Source: Physcomitrium patens
Taxonomy: Eukaryota; Streptophyta; Bryopsida; Funariales; Funariaceae
Assembly: GCF_000002425.4 (NCBI RefSeq)
Contig: NC_037270.1
Coordinates: forward strand, 1,285,617-1,349,616
DNA: 64,000 bases
Direction of reading: 5' to 3'
Position 1 is the first letter of the stretch, and each line of letters opens with the position of its first letter. The position numbers were made by a program, and so were the translations under genes. The notes beneath the pieces are model-generated. The model did not search any database, was not told where the DNA came from, and saw nothing but the letters and a program-made list of their open reading frames with translations. Shown here one piece after another: positions 10,424-23,851 of this stretch.

Positions 10424-13400
10424 CTTAGTAATTAATTGACTTATATAATTCTTGCTATTGAGAGTATTAAATTTAATATAAACTTGACACAATAAACTAG
10501 TGATTCATGTCTTCTATACTCTCATTTATGAATTGCATGTATACCATTATCTCTATCTAAGCACTTAATAATTCTAATAGTTTAAGTTTTTTCTTTAATT
10601 ATTAAAATAGAAGTTTTTCTTAGTTCAACAATAGTCAATTGGTATTTCTAAACTAGTATTTTTTTAGAACACATTACTAGTGTATATTATTTGAATATTT
10701 ATTGTTATTGTATTTTGTTGGAATGGATGGCATTGTATAGCTCAAAACAATGACTGTTCTAGCTTTTCACAAGCTTTAAATCTAACAAATTATTTTAAGG
10801 TTGTTTTCTATTTTTATTTTTTTATTAAAGATACTCATTATAAATTATAATATATCCTTATAATGAAAATATAATTCTACACTAATAAATCTTATATATA
10901 ATTTATCATTTTATATCAAAAGTATCTACTAACAAGAGTTTTTTTTAAAAAAAATTTGCAAATGATGTATCATGTAATTATTGATATTTATATAAGATTG
11001 TTATTAAAAAAGCTTATACAAAATTAATAAAATCACACTTATTTAAAATGAAGTAATTTTTGTAATATGCTCACTAATTTTTAAAATTCTTCTAAATTGG
11101 TAATATAGATTGATACAAAATAAAAAATAGTAATATTATCTCTTTTAATCTTCTATCAACAAATAATAAATTAAAATTTATATAATTTTTTAATTATTTT
11201 ATAATATTTTGGATGTAAATGTGTAGAATTTTTTTAATTGAGTTTAAATATGTTATATTGTATTATCAATTAAATAAACATGGACTATTAGAATCTATAT
11301 TTATTCATATAATATATTTGTATATATGTGATTTAAAGCTTCTCACTAAGAAATCTATTTTTAAATCAAGACCTTAAATCAAGAGCATCCAATTACTTAA
11401 AAATTAGTTCTTCAATGATTCAAAGCACAATAAGAGGGATTAGAGCTTGTTTGTTGGGACTTGCAACTATAGTATATGTGATTGCCAAATATGATATATG
11501 TTGTTATATTAAGCCTAATAGCAATAATACAATGATTAGATAATCTAATAACAAGTATAAAACAAATATATGAATTTATTATTTTAAATAATAATATATA
11601 AAATAACTTACTTATAGTACCTTAATTTTGTTCTACCATGTACATATATTTGATGAATTAGACCTTAATATTGAATAATAATTCAATTATTAATTTAATT
11701 TATATTTTATCTTAATCAAACAAATTTTGTACATCAAAGGATTTTACTCGATCAACTCAAGATTGATAGCCATTTAGAAATTATGAAATAAATTCCTTGT
11801 ATATGTTCTTTGAATACTAACTTATAATGATGTGAATCATATTTCATAGCTTCTTGGTATATGTTCTTTGAATATTAACTTATAATGATGTGAATCATAA
11901 TACTTCCAATCACTTCTTACAAAAATAAATAGAAATGATTATGTTTTTTTAATAGTAATTTCTTAAATACTTCAAATACAGAACATTATCAATAAAATAT
12001 TCAATTTTTATTGATAAAGTTGATATTTTCTTGCAAATCTAGGTACTTAAAACTTAATTATATGTAATTACATATAACTAAGAATTTATGTTAGAAACTT
12101 TTAGGTCTATCAAATATAATTTAATCATTAATTTTAATTATATGCACGTACTAATGTTTAAATGATTAGAATATAATTGTTGAATTAAGCATTTCTATTA
12201 CATAGAAAATTGATTAACCAAAATGACATGTTTAAAGCTAGAAGTAGTGTATTCTTTATTTTCTTTAAAAAGAACAAAAAAGATTTAAAAGAAAATAACT
12301 ATCAAAGACATGAATCAAAACAAAACAATTTTTTCTTATCTCATTGAAAGAAAGATAGTAGAGAAATGAAAAGAACATATAAGATATAAAGAAACTAGAA
12401 TATATTAAGAAATATATGAATTAAAAATGTCAAAAAATATTAATTTTTTAGTATCATATTTTCCAATCACATTACATTTTTGAGCTAAAAATTTAATATA
12501 TAAAACATTTAAAATTTTCAATATAAAATCAATAGATATATACAAGTCAAAATTTTATAACAAATGTATAAAAAAATGCTTAAGAAGATTTATGTAAAAA
12601 AATGAAATTCCTACCTTAAAAAAATTCTTTGTCTAAAAGTAGATTTATTGGAGAAGAATCCAAAATTTTATCCATTTTTTATAGTTACAACATAGAAATA
12701 ATTGAATTTATATTATTGAATATTATTTGAAATATTTTTTTAATAAAAAAAACCTAAAAAATAAGACTCTTAAGCCTAATACAAAAATATATATATATAT
12801 ATTCTTAGTTTTAAAGATTGTAATTTTATGAAGAAATATAAATAAGACTTGGAGACATTTTTTATTTATTTAATTATTCTTAAAAATTTTCAATATATAG
12901 TTTAAAGTAATTTTAATCAAATATTTTATAGTTTGTCAAATCCTTACTATAATCAAAACTTTAAAAAATTACTTATAGAATAAATTAAGGATTATTTTGT
13001 GAAAATTAAAACCATTGAAACCAAAGAAAAAAACCAACGAAATACAATGAATTACAAGTAGTATTAAATATGTGTTTCATTAATCAATAAAAAGTAATAT
13101 AGATATCATAGATTTTTGTTATCAATAAATTACCCAGTTTTGAAAAAAAAATCAAAAAAAAACCAGGAATAAATGCACTCTGTAAATGTTAAATCGATGC
13201 ATTTTATGTTGTTTCATTATTCCCTCCTCAAAATATAATATTAATGTGTAGGACCATGATGTATCTGTTAAATTATTTTTGATATTTAACAACAATTATA
13301 TATATCATAAATATTATTTATATTATTTATAGCCATGTTATATATGTAAGATAAGATGTCGATCGAGTACAAGAAAATCCACAGCTTATTTTCAGGCACA

Positions 13401-13491
13401 CAATTGTTGGCAATTTCTAGCAAATCAAAATTATTCATTGCTGGAAAGATTCTTCATTGTCATTAATTTTCTGGGCTGCTGAATAGTGTCA
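10420..13491. other. AT-rich intergenic DNA, no gene seen
   Basis: About 3 kb of extremely AT-rich sequence with no open frame of note and no recognisable protein domain on either strand. The only structure I see is the local tandem duplication at about 11795-11900. The final 100 bp before 13492 probably belong to the 3' UTR of the following minus-strand gene. Confidence 0.5.
11795..11900. repeat. Two-copy tandem duplication, ~57 bp unit
   Basis: The segment containing TATGTTCTTTGAATAC, then TGATGTGAATCATA, occurs twice in direct succession with few differences. It is embedded in otherwise featureless AT-rich DNA. Confidence 0.8.
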
Positions 13492-16280
13492 CTATTTCTC
13501 TTCTTTGCCAATTGTGCTTGCCAAGACAAGAAGACCAACCATAGTAAGTGCTGATAGCACAGCACAGAAATAACCGGCTGCCAGCAAAGCTCCTCGCAGT
13601 GACTGCAACACAACACGAAAAAATTCACCAGCATTAAGATTGAAAGACTTCTCTGTGTTATACCAACCGCATCGAGACATCAGCTGCAATACAAGGAAGA
13701 AGTAGAATATGTAGAAAGCTGACTACCGTTGCAAGGAGGAATGCGTTGTCGTTTGCAAACTGCAATGAGTTGTCTGATTGGTTTTGCAGACCAGAAGTCA
13801 ATTGCCATGACAACAGTCTGCCAGTCCCCCAACACCCACGTATCCGTATTAGAAGTATTTTTAACATCTGTGAATTTCTAACATTTAGCACCAGAGATCT
13901 TCATGAAGTGTCACCTCTAGGTTAATTGTTTTTAGGTTTCTTGTGTGAACACAAAAAGACACCAGAATCTACCGAAAGCTGCTCAATTTGAGCACCCTCC
14001 CTACATAGATCAGTGGGGTTTCGGTAACTAGTAGCAAAATGAGAGGCATTACCCAAAGACGACGGACACCGCAGCTCCGAAGTAAGCCTTCTGCGCTGTG
14101 ATTTCCAATTGAAGGTCTCCAAACTGCTCACAAAAGTTGTCACGGACATGTTGAATCAGAGAACTTTTCACATTCCAGGGATACCGTCGTTGGTTCGAAT
14201 ATACAGAGCTAAAATATCGAGAATTCATTGAGAATTTTTAGTTTTGTATAACCACAATCTACCGCACGAAAATCATTGAGGTATGCGAGAAAAAAACAAA
14301 TAAAATAAAATATTGTAATCATTGTTTACCTCTAATATTATAGGTATGTTATTTTATTGCCACGCACTCATTTGAATTGATGCATCGAGTTCACGAGATT
14401 CAAATACTGCAAGCTCTGCAATATGAAAAATGATTTACCAATTCTAATGTGAGTGTAAACTACATCTGTTGGAAAACAGTGTCTGTTTTACCTTGAAGGC
14501 TTTGGTAGTAGCCACAGGTGTCTCCGTAACTGGAAGATCACCAACAGAAAAGGCTTCTCCTGCAGCAGTTAAAGCTTTTCCAATCTGCACAATAGCTCCC
14601 GTGATAAGTCCAGCATCGGAAGTTCTCATTCGAGGAAGGTTAAACCGTCGACTGTGATAGCGCCTAGTCCAAAATGTAAGAAATCAATAACAAACGTAGC
14701 ATGATAACGTTCTGCTTTTTGGAAAGGTAGTAAATCCGTGGGATTTTCAAGAGGTTGAACAGGACATTGTGACGTAGCACTCTTAGGTCGATGTACCTTG
14801 AGAAGTTCTCCGTTTTCATACTGCCCTGTTGCAGTGAAGAACCTTCCCGCACGAACGAAACGTCTTCCGACTGCAGAAGATAGGAAATAACAGCCCTTTT
14901 ATTCGGAGTAAAAACATTAAACTACTGAAATGTAGTACCCACAATCTCCCTGATAGACAGTAAATATATATGGAAAAGACAAACATTCCGACGAACCAGA
15001 TTGCGAGCTTGATTGATTCGGTAGTTTGTCCAAGAGCGTTGGGAGTTGTTTAGCAACAGCCGCAGCGGCTGAAGTGTCACACCTCTCCCATGTTCGTGAT
15101 AATTGCATCAGCAAGTCTCCTGCTTGCTCCCCACACTGTAACACCCTAACATAGAATGGATATCAAGTAAAACTGTGAGAAAAGCCTCTCTCAATGTAAA
15201 ACCAATTCAAACACAACTCTTCTGAGAAAGACGCAATCGAACAAAGACGAAGACAAGAAATTCAGATGTTCAGTTAATTGGCCATGTCAAACTGTATCAA
15301 CTAGAGAGAAGTTTTCAAGGCGTTGACCTCGTCGTTGAGGGCTCCATTTGACAGTGCGAATGCTGCATCTTTACACTGTCCCCAAAAGGATCAAGAGTAT
15401 TAGACACTCGCAGTCAGATATCAAGGCATTGGTGAGAAGCCACAAGAATGTAGAAAATGATTCGGTAACAAATCCTCACGGATGTGCAACATCGAGCGTG
15501 AGCTGATTTTATATTTAAATTTAGCAAGGAAAAATTTGGCGGAAGTGTGAGTGGTTGCTTACATCTACCCGCAGGTCACTGGGCAACCTCTCAAAGTAGT
15601 TGGCAGGTAGCACCAAGCTTGCCTACAGTCGAACAACTCAAATTCAATTCAAATCAGCCTAGATGCTATCTAATTGGAGCACTTGAACTGCCTCCAAGTC
15701 ATTTCTCTAGCACTCTTCAAATTTCACGTCTCCATCTAGAGAACACTGGTTACTATTGTAAAACCAAGCGAATTCCTCAAGAGTGCTACTCATGTAGCTG
15801 CGGAGAATGTGTACAGAATTAATCGGACCGAGAACTTGAAACCATGGCAGAAGAGACATGAAACGTTTTTGAAAACAAAAAAAACCAAAAACAAAACAAT
15901 TACCCAGCCTTGACAAAATCCCTGGAGCACGTGCTTCAACATCCTTGGAGTGTAGATGCAGAGAAAAGAGTACATACCGATAACTCCTGAAGCCTCTGCT
16001 TCGTTATTTCAAGATTATCGTCCTTCGCATTCTTATTGTCGGTACTCGATTGAGCAGCTCGCAGAAAACGGTTCGGTTTGGGATGTCGAACCCAAGTAGC
16101 TGTAGAGTGCAACAAAGTGAACCTCGACGCAGAACCTACATTTTCTATCAAGCCGGACCTCCAGAAGGCAATACGGGAGGCTGCAGGGAGGGTGTGGAGG
16201 CCTTGCCGGGGTGTTGAGGATAGAGAAGACAACGGAATCGATACAGTCAGCCTCGCAGCCATTGCAGCCGTTACAGCCAT
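13492..16280 (-). CDS. Probable plastid membrane protein, nine exons
   Basis: Exons with matching phases and GT-AG borders: 15978-16280, 15563-15622, 15328-15375, 14997-15135, 14797-14870, 14492-14584, 14053-14123, 13727-13817, 13492-13602. They encode about 329 residues. The N-terminus is Ala/Ser/Thr/Arg-rich with few acidic residues, like a chloroplast transit peptide. A middle segment reads GRRFVRAGRFF, then GQYENGELLK. Two hydrophobic stretches follow, around YFGAAVSVVFGLLSW and, near the C-terminus, YFCAVLSALTMVGLLVLAS. The tail is short and charged (GKEEK). The pattern matches a conserved plant family of unknown function that I remember only loosely, so I give no name. An organelle-membrane role is inferred from sequence only. 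The donor of exon 3 (GTCAAC) is weak. Confidence 0.75.
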
Positions 16281-19200
16281 TACTGCGAGTAATTACCAGC
16301 AGAATACACTAAAACTCTCACATAATTCTTTAGGCGCTGCGGGTGCACCCCTCCTGAACTTCCCTCAGGCCAGGACAAACGTCGTATTCTGAGTAGAGAC
16401 AAGGAATCATTGAACAGTCACGGGTCAGTTTGCCAGGAACCATCCCAACTGGTAGCAATTCGATACAAAATATTTATAACTATACTCCTAATCCTCCATC
16501 TAAGAACTCCTCAATTGACTTCGGAATGTAGATTGTTTTTAAGCTATAGCAACGACAAAAAAACAAAACAAAACAAAACAAAAAAGGTGGATTCATTCTC
16601 CTAAGCACCATGCATTTCATAATACAGAGCTCAAAAAAATGCAAATTAATTACTCATCAAGATACAACAGAAGAATCGCACAGAATGCCGCAGCAAGGAT
16701 CGACCCAATTCCAATGCAGCTCAGGATCACTTCGAACTCTCCCAAAATGCTTCCAAAACAACTCCACGCCACCGGTTCCTTACCCTTCGAACAAATTATC
16801 TCAGATCCAAGTCTAAATTCCCCCACAAACCCTCGCAAATTTCAATTGAGGGGCAACCTAAGACCCCATTTGGCATTTCACTTACACGGCACTGGGAACG
16901 AGCAAACGTCCAAGAGAAACTCCACCCCCAACAACTTCACAGCAATCTCCATGCTTCTAATGGAGCACTCACCTTCAGCGTAATCGGAAGATTCGTCGTA
17001 TTCAGGGTGAACTCAAAAAATCTGATGGGGCAGTGATGAGAACCAGGGACGTGTGCAAATGAGAGAGTGGGGTGAAATCGCGGAGCAGTGAAGAGGAGAG
17101 ACGATTGAGCAGCAAGGCCAGTAGTGACAAGTCTGGATGGAGGGCGAAGTGCAAAGTGTGCTGCATTCCACCAATCCACGGTACAGCAATATGGCCATTT
17201 GGATGAGGAGGAGCCCGCCCGCTGTAGGAGCAGCAGGGAGGGCCCAAATCAGATGAACCCAATTCCAATGATGGATGGATTCATGGATTGATACCGTCGT
17301 CGTCGGAAGGGTGAAATCGATTGATACCGTCGTCGTCGCAGCAGTTTATCGATCGACATCGGGGCTGCCCCGCCGTCCCTCCTGCCGACACTCCAGTCCT
17401 GCTCACTCCTAAGCGTCTCCTTATTCACACCGCGTGACAAGGTTTCGAGATATTATTCCCTGCATTCATTTTCGAGTATGTGTTTATTTATTTAATTAAT
17501 TTTTTCAATTCCTGCCTCTGGAACTCAGCAGACAACCCCCATTTTCTTTAGTCCAAGTAAGGTAGCAAAAATCTGGTGAATTATGATGAGGGCCTTTGCC
17601 ACCCAATAATTGTGTTTAATAGAGTGCCTGAGAGTGAGCAATAGGGGCCTTTTTGCTGTTGCTCCCTTGTTAATGTTGCTGAGAAATTTGTTCGAGGAGG
17701 TTTTTATAGCTTAGCAAATTATTTTGGTAATTTTTATAGGTTTTCTTGTGTATACTGTTTTGGATTTGTCTTTGAGGTGATAAGTGTCTGTTAATTTAAC
17801 TACTAACATTCTATATTAATGAAATTGGCAAAACAACCTCAACTTCTATGCTGTTATGGTATATTTATTTATTTATTGTTGATGCATACTAAAATAGCAT
17901 TATGACTATATGAAAGCTTCACTCTGATTCTTAGATTGTGACCTTGTTCACAAAACTATATAAGAATGTCCTTGGAATTCATAGTCCAAAATTGGGTTCT
18001 TTTGGTTTTTGATATATTTTTTAGTAGTACACCCATTGCAATTTGTTGTATTGTGTAGTTTTTAGGGCTTTTTATTTGTATCATAATAAACTACACTCAA
18101 ATTACATGATTCAAACGTTACCTTGACCTTGTGATTGTGATACCTCTATTTCACTTCATGCAAATAAAATTTAAAAAATATATAATAATAATTACAAGTC
18201 ATAAACTGTGAAAACTTTCAATTACACATAATGTATTCTATGATAGACAATGTTGTTCTTACACATATACAATAGCTCACCTTGTAAATACAACATTGTT
18301 TAATATTAGAGCTGAATTTATTCAAAATCAACTCAAATTAAATTTTTAAATGAATTTTTAGAAAATAATGTTGCATTGCATATACTGATTATGTCGATAT
18401 TTTAATGCCTACAATATCAAGACAAAATAAAATAAATATAAAATTTTATTGTTACTTATATTTTTAGATTCAAGTTTTAAAACCATGTCGCACATTTTTA
18501 AAAATGGCTTATAGTCTACTATATCACAAAGGAGAATTTCTGCTTACAATTTGTAAAACAATGTTTTGATTTGATCCCTTCTGTATTTTTGAAGATGAGA
18601 TTTTTGTCAATAACTATGCATCAAAAATAATTCTTCAAAGTGAGTTGAATGATTTAGATTTTTTATAAGGTTTCCAACTAAGATTTAACTTTAGGATGTA
18701 TAATGTAAAAGACATTTATAGCATTAATCCTAATATTTTTTAAAAATAAAATTGTAGGTTTATTTTTGCTTCTTGTGTATATATTCATTATGTTGGGAAA
18801 TTTTTATTTCTTATTTTCTTATTTTCTTTAAATATTTAATTAAAACATAGATACTAACAAACACCATAAACAAATTTTGAAAGATTTTGTAAATTATTAT
18901 AAAAAAACTTACACCATCATGTATGCATAATCAAAAGACAATGAATCTGAACAGAAGTGTGAAATTTTCACATTAATAATAATTTTATATTGATTTAATT
19001 TTTTCAATAATATGAATGTAGAAATTAAATAAAATCAAATTAAACCTTTTAAGTAGATTTTGGCATTATTGTATAGTTTACAAAAAAGATTACAATAACA
19101 TAATAGTTTACTTAGAAAGAAGTAATATGTTTTTTGCAAAAAAAATAACTGTTTTTTTTTTGGAAAAAAATTCATCCAAAAAAAATTCTTTTGATTTTAA

Positions 19201-20165
19201 GATTTATGTAATTTACTTATTAGTGAAGCAAAGAAATTAGGCTTTATAAAAATGTTTGATATTAATTATAACCAAAATAGAGCATTCCACTAACATTCTT
19301 AATGATAGATTTAAAAGTCTTTAGAGATTACATTTAAAAATAAATAAGTAGCAAGATTACAAGTGTAAATTTTTTAGATATAATATGTGACATTCTATAC
19401 ATTTTTGTAGAACAAGATTATTATAATAATTGACATAATAACTTAAATGATTATGATATCAATATATGAGACAACTTTGTGTGAAAAGATTTTATGCCAA
19501 ATGATGTGTGAGAAGGTGGTCTTTACATAACAACGCAAGAAAAAAAAAAAAAAAAGAAAAAAAAAAAAAAGAAAAAAAAGAACAAAAACAAACAAACAAA
19601 AATTAATTATCTTAAACCTAAATTTATGTAGCATTATTTCATTGTATAATAAATGACTAGAGTTTTACAACCTAAATAACATATCCCTTAATTCAAGCAA
19701 ATAATTTTGGACGTCGTAGTGGTGGTGGGACACTAGTACTTGGTACATACTGTTTATGACCACCAAGAAAAATCTTAGGTGTTTGAGTCTTCCAGTATTT
19801 GTGGTGCCACATTGTGGTGGGTTGATTTAAGTGGATCAATTTAACATTCTTCTAAATTTATGACCATAGCTGATTGTAATGGTTTTCTGTACCAAAGTTT
19901 ATTATAGATTTGATTTAGAACAATTGCATAAATGATCTTACTACATCTTCAATTACAAAATCAGGGCACTAGTAGAAATGGATATCCAATATAGTTATTT
20001 TCTTGATATCTTTTCAGGATTTCGAAGAAATCTCAACTTATTAAATTTGTTACGAAATGAGCTGACCTTTCAAGATATTGGAAGCACCTCACTTTGTTTT
20101 GAATTTGGTTGTGAAGGGCAATTCTTCCTCCGAAGCCGCTTAGAAATTTTCAAAGAAATTCCTCT
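16281..20165. other. 5' flank of the plastid gene, then AT-rich DNA
   Basis: 16281-17450 has balanced composition and probably carries the promoter and leader of the minus-strand gene; open frames here overlap on both strands and show no family resemblance. 17450-20000 is AT-rich with no recognisable domain. It includes an A-rich run at about 19530-19590 that produces a spurious Phe-rich frame on the minus strand. From about 20000 composition rises toward the next gene. Confidence 0.45.
17284..17340. repeat. Two-copy direct repeat, ~32 bp spacing
   Basis: ATTGATACCGTCGTCGTCG occurs at about 17287 and again at about 17319. Each copy includes a short GTC triplet run, and the gene-flank sequence between them is otherwise non-repetitive. 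Confidence 0.75.
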
Positions 20166-20173
20166 AAACCCTA
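20166..20173 (+). promoter_or_regulatory. Telo-box upstream of the SEC-C gene
   Basis: AAACCCTA in the sense orientation, about 330 bp upstream of the ATG at 20501. It is within the zone where composition shifts to gene-like, so promoter or leader placement is likely. Confidence 0.45.
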
Positions 20174-20500
20174 AACCCGAAGCCCCGGCTGGCACTGGGG
20201 TCTCGGTGCACTTGCACATCGCGATTTTGCCTTCTCCTCTTCCTTGGTTTCGCTTAGTGGTTACATCCGTTTTCGTGTTTTGCGGTAACAATTGATCTGC
20301 TTCCTGGTCTCAAGGTACGTTCTCGTGGGATTTGCTCGTCGGTTTACTGGGTGGATATGGGCGTTTGCGTCTGTGAACATTGGGCAGCAGATTGTTGTCC
20401 TGATTTTGAATCGTCCAAGCATTTCCATTCTTGTAATTTCTTCCCCCTCCTGTGTGCACGTTGCAGAGTTTTCGATTCGTCCTGTTTAATTTTGCGGCCC

Positions 20501-22331
20501 ATGGGAACATTCGTGCGGCAGCGCCTTATTTCGCGTTTGTCTCGCGGGGACCCGTGTCGTAGGTTATGCCCTGGGGTGTTGGGTTTTTCGCCTCAGGGCC
20601 ATGGAAGTGTATCAACAGCGGCTGGTTACGCGACGTCGTCGGAGAGTGGCCAAAGTGAGGGATCTGCTTCATGGTTCCAGAAGCTGAAGGGAGTGTTCAA
20701 GGGGATACCATCCTCTGAATCGCGGCCTCAGGGTCCTGAACCGAAGGTTGCTGATCCCAAGGCTATTCTACCCGGGGACTTCACCATGGAAAGTAAGTGC
20801 ACACGTTTCTTTTCTCCTCCCTGACAGACTGCATCAAGCTGCAACAATGATTTGATACCAAAGCCTTCGCTGACAGTGCCCAATTACGTAGTAAGGTTTT
20901 AGTTATTCGCGAATCGCTCTGACTTGTTATTCATGATTTGTGGTATTGTTGCAGATTTTGCAGATGAGCTTGGGAAGGCCCGTCGATTCGGAAGCATGAC
21001 CCAGTTTGGACGTGGACTTCCTCGCGGAGGTGAAATGTCGGCAGTCAAGTCCTTACAAAGACAAGAAGAAATTCTCCGTGCACTGCACAAGCGAGATCCT
21101 GTGGTAAAGTGTCTGTCTGTATGCTCCTTTCAAATTTTGAACATTAGCGTCGAGGCTCCTTTTTTAATATAGAATTAGGGGCTGATTCAAGATAAGTGCA
21201 GGCGCTTTGGTGTGCCCTGCAAGTATGAGTACCTGTGATTTAGGGTCTTGGATTCAATGGAGAGCGATTCCTTTAGTCATTACGTGCTTTGGAGTTGGAA
21301 TCAATAGAAATCGAGTTGCGCCTAAACGAACTTGATTATTAAGTGTCTCTTATAATGAAGAAAATGTTGTGGGTCGAGCAGATACATCTATATCTCATCT
21401 AAACATTTTGCGTGGAAATAAGAAATGTAAGCAGCCAAGATACGTTAATCCAGAACAGAATGTTTGTAGAGTACAAAGAAGTGCTGTTCAGTGAGAGGCT
21501 TGATATGCAGGTTTGCGCCTCTAAAATATGGATTATAAAGAAGGGTCTTCTTGCTGGGCATGGTGGTTGTTTAGCGAGTAGGAGCACAGCAGAAGGCTGA
21601 TGTAGCTGCAGAGTGCGGGTGCACAGTATTCGACGTGGAGAACGTGATTTCAAAGTATGAGTGGGCGAAGGAAGCTAATCGGCGTGTCAAGAAACTCGAA
21701 GCGGAAGGCAAGCCTTTACCGAAGACATTGAATGAGGTACTCACCCTGTCTTTTCTCAGAAAATTAACTTCCCCAGTTTATGGACAGTGTCACGCAGTTC
21801 TACTGCATCGATTTCTGTTAACGGGTTCGTTTTTTTTTTTTTTTTTTTTTTTTTTTTTCTGTTTACTTATTTATTTATTTATTTGTTTTTGAAAGGTCGA
21901 AGCCCTCATGGGTGGCAGCTGGAGTGCAGCAGCTTCTGTGAATCTAGCGAAGACGGGAAACATCAGTAGAAATGCCGCTTGCCCTTGTGGGTCTAAAAAG
22001 AAGTACAAGAGGTGAGTTCTCATTCGCTTTCCTATTGGAATCAGCTTTTTGGCGAAGATTAAGTCGTTTGAATGCGTCTTGTGCCATGCCGCTCTTTATT
22101 AGACAAGTCACCTTTTATCCTTCTAAAGTCTTTATTAATTAACGTATCGAAGATGTCCAGGACTTGATACCTTTTCGAGTATTTCTTTTGTGTCAAAATT
22201 TTAATGTTCAAGTATGATAATGTCTTTTTTTAGTTTTTTCAATTCTGAAACTGAAATCTGCCACCAGTTTGTGACTCTTTAGGAGGCCTGGTTGTTTCAG
22301 GTGTTGTGGCAAAAACGCAGTGGAATCCTGA
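20501..22331 (+). CDS. SEC-C motif protein with SRP54 M-like segment, probably mitochondrial
   Basis: Five exons (20501-20792, 20955-21103, 21590-21736, 21896-22011, 22301-22331) give 244 residues with consistent phases and GT-AG borders. The start MGTFVRQRLISRLSR is Arg-rich and amphipathic, like a mitochondrial presequence. The middle (GSMTQFGRGLPRGG, then TVFDVENVISKYEWAKEANRR) resembles the helical tail of the SRP54 M domain. The end carries a SEC-C type zinc motif, CPCGSKKKYKRCCG, four residues short of the stop-proximal tail. SEC-C motifs bind zinc and mediate protein contacts, as at the end of SecA. The exact role is unknown; organelle protein targeting or quality control is a guess. 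An in-frame upstream extension to 20351 exists, but the presequence favours 20501. Intron 3 contains a long poly-T run. Confidence 0.82.
21829..21858. repeat. Poly-T run in intron 3
   Basis: About 28 consecutive T residues followed by a TTTA run, ending some 40 bp before the acceptor at 21895. It may serve as an extended polypyrimidine tract. Confidence 0.9.
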
Positions 22332-23851
22332 AAGAGCTAGCGAGAAATTTGGATACAAGTGACGCTACTGTCGTTAATTATCAGCAGGCGCTACAACTTC
22401 GTAAGATTTTGGATTTGACAGTGAAATGACAATTTGTCAACGAAATCCGCACTCACGCCTTGGCAGATTTATGGCTTGTATAGGTGCTGTTCGCTTTCCT
22501 CTTCGCTGGAAAGCAAAGTATGCATCTCTAGATGTTGCTCATGCCAGGTTCAGAGCTTTCCCCGTTGCTAGTATTCACCTTAACACATCTAATTATTTAG
22601 TCGAACTGAAATTGTTTCAAATGTAGACCTGTTAGAAATCAATGCAATGCATACTTATGAAATTGACAGATTCTTAGCATTTGACACAAAACTATTAAAT
22701 TGAGATGTTTCCTTCTTCGTCTACCAAGTTAAATCAATTAGCCATTCGTATTATGAGCACTGTGGCAGGTGAAGTAAATGTACATACAAATTCAGTAGTT
22801 GAACTCGCATCTGCAACCAAACAAAACTTGCATTTTAATCTGGGTTGTTGCTTAAGAGATTGTTGCATGTAATTGGTTTTAATCTTCATTTTAATATGTA
22901 AAACATTCAGAGGGGATTTACTATGATGAGTCAAGTTTTCGTACTTGTTGAAGAGGCTTGTATACGTCAAGTTCAAACGAAACTTTAATGAGATGAAATA
23001 CATCTACACTCCATGACAGTATTGTTCTATTACCTCACGACTTCATGAATGGAAGTTTTCATTTAGTTGGGCTGTGGAAGGTGGAATGCAGTGCACTCAG
23101 TCTCACACCATCACTTTGTATTTTGTCTATCATTCAATAAAATCACGTATATGGAGTTTAGTTTCAAAGAATGACTTGTCGACTTCATTTCTTTGTAGAT
23201 TAATGCACAATTTTAAAACTGTGACGTCCTAGCTGTGTGACAAGTACAATGATCTCTGAGAGTCTATCACAACTCTGTGTCATCCCTTAGTGAATTTAAT
23301 GTCACTTATTTGTCAATCTGTTGTATTTTGTTATTACTTCCATGGCGCTTTCCTATATTTGGAAAATTAAAAGATTAACTTTACAAAGTATGTGAAATGA
23401 TATAAATGAGACCTATAATAATCCATTTTTATTGTACAAATTTATTAATATCATATTAAATATATAATATGAAATTCTATTATATTTATTTTAATTAAGT
23501 ACATATTCAAGATACTATTACTTGTAAAAAAACAATGCAATCCTTGTGGTTCAACTTGAATCTTTTGGTTTTGTTCTTATGCCATGTCATAGCTCTTTAT
23601 TTGTAATATGAAGTGAATTTCTTCTATTTCATATTCTTAAATTCTTAGAGTCTTATCCAACTAAATCTAAATGTTCATCTCAGTTTGTTGAGTTTTATGT
23701 ATATAATATTGGAGCTTGGTCTTCCTAAATATATAGAGGACGTTACCCCTCTTATTGAAAGTAGTATAGCTCTTTAGACATTGTAGATTATCTTCTTCTA
23801 GACCAATATTGTTATTGATTTCTTGTATATGTTTCTTTTTATTTTATTTCT
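22332..23851. other. 3' flank of the SEC-C gene, then AT-rich DNA
   Basis: 22332 to about 23350 is probably the 3' UTR and downstream region; no coding signal is visible. From 23350 the sequence becomes AT-rich and leads into the chromovirus gag start at 23852. A 5' LTR for that element should lie here, but I could not match one to sequence beyond 27075. Confidence 0.4.

Noticed and set aside
14185-14215. tRNA T-loop-like GGTTCGAAT
   Set aside because: There is no acceptor, D or anticodon arm around it; it lies in an intron of the plastid protein gene.
19443-19634. Phe-rich minus-strand frame
   Set aside because: It is caused by the A-rich run at about 19530-19590 in AT-rich intergenic DNA.
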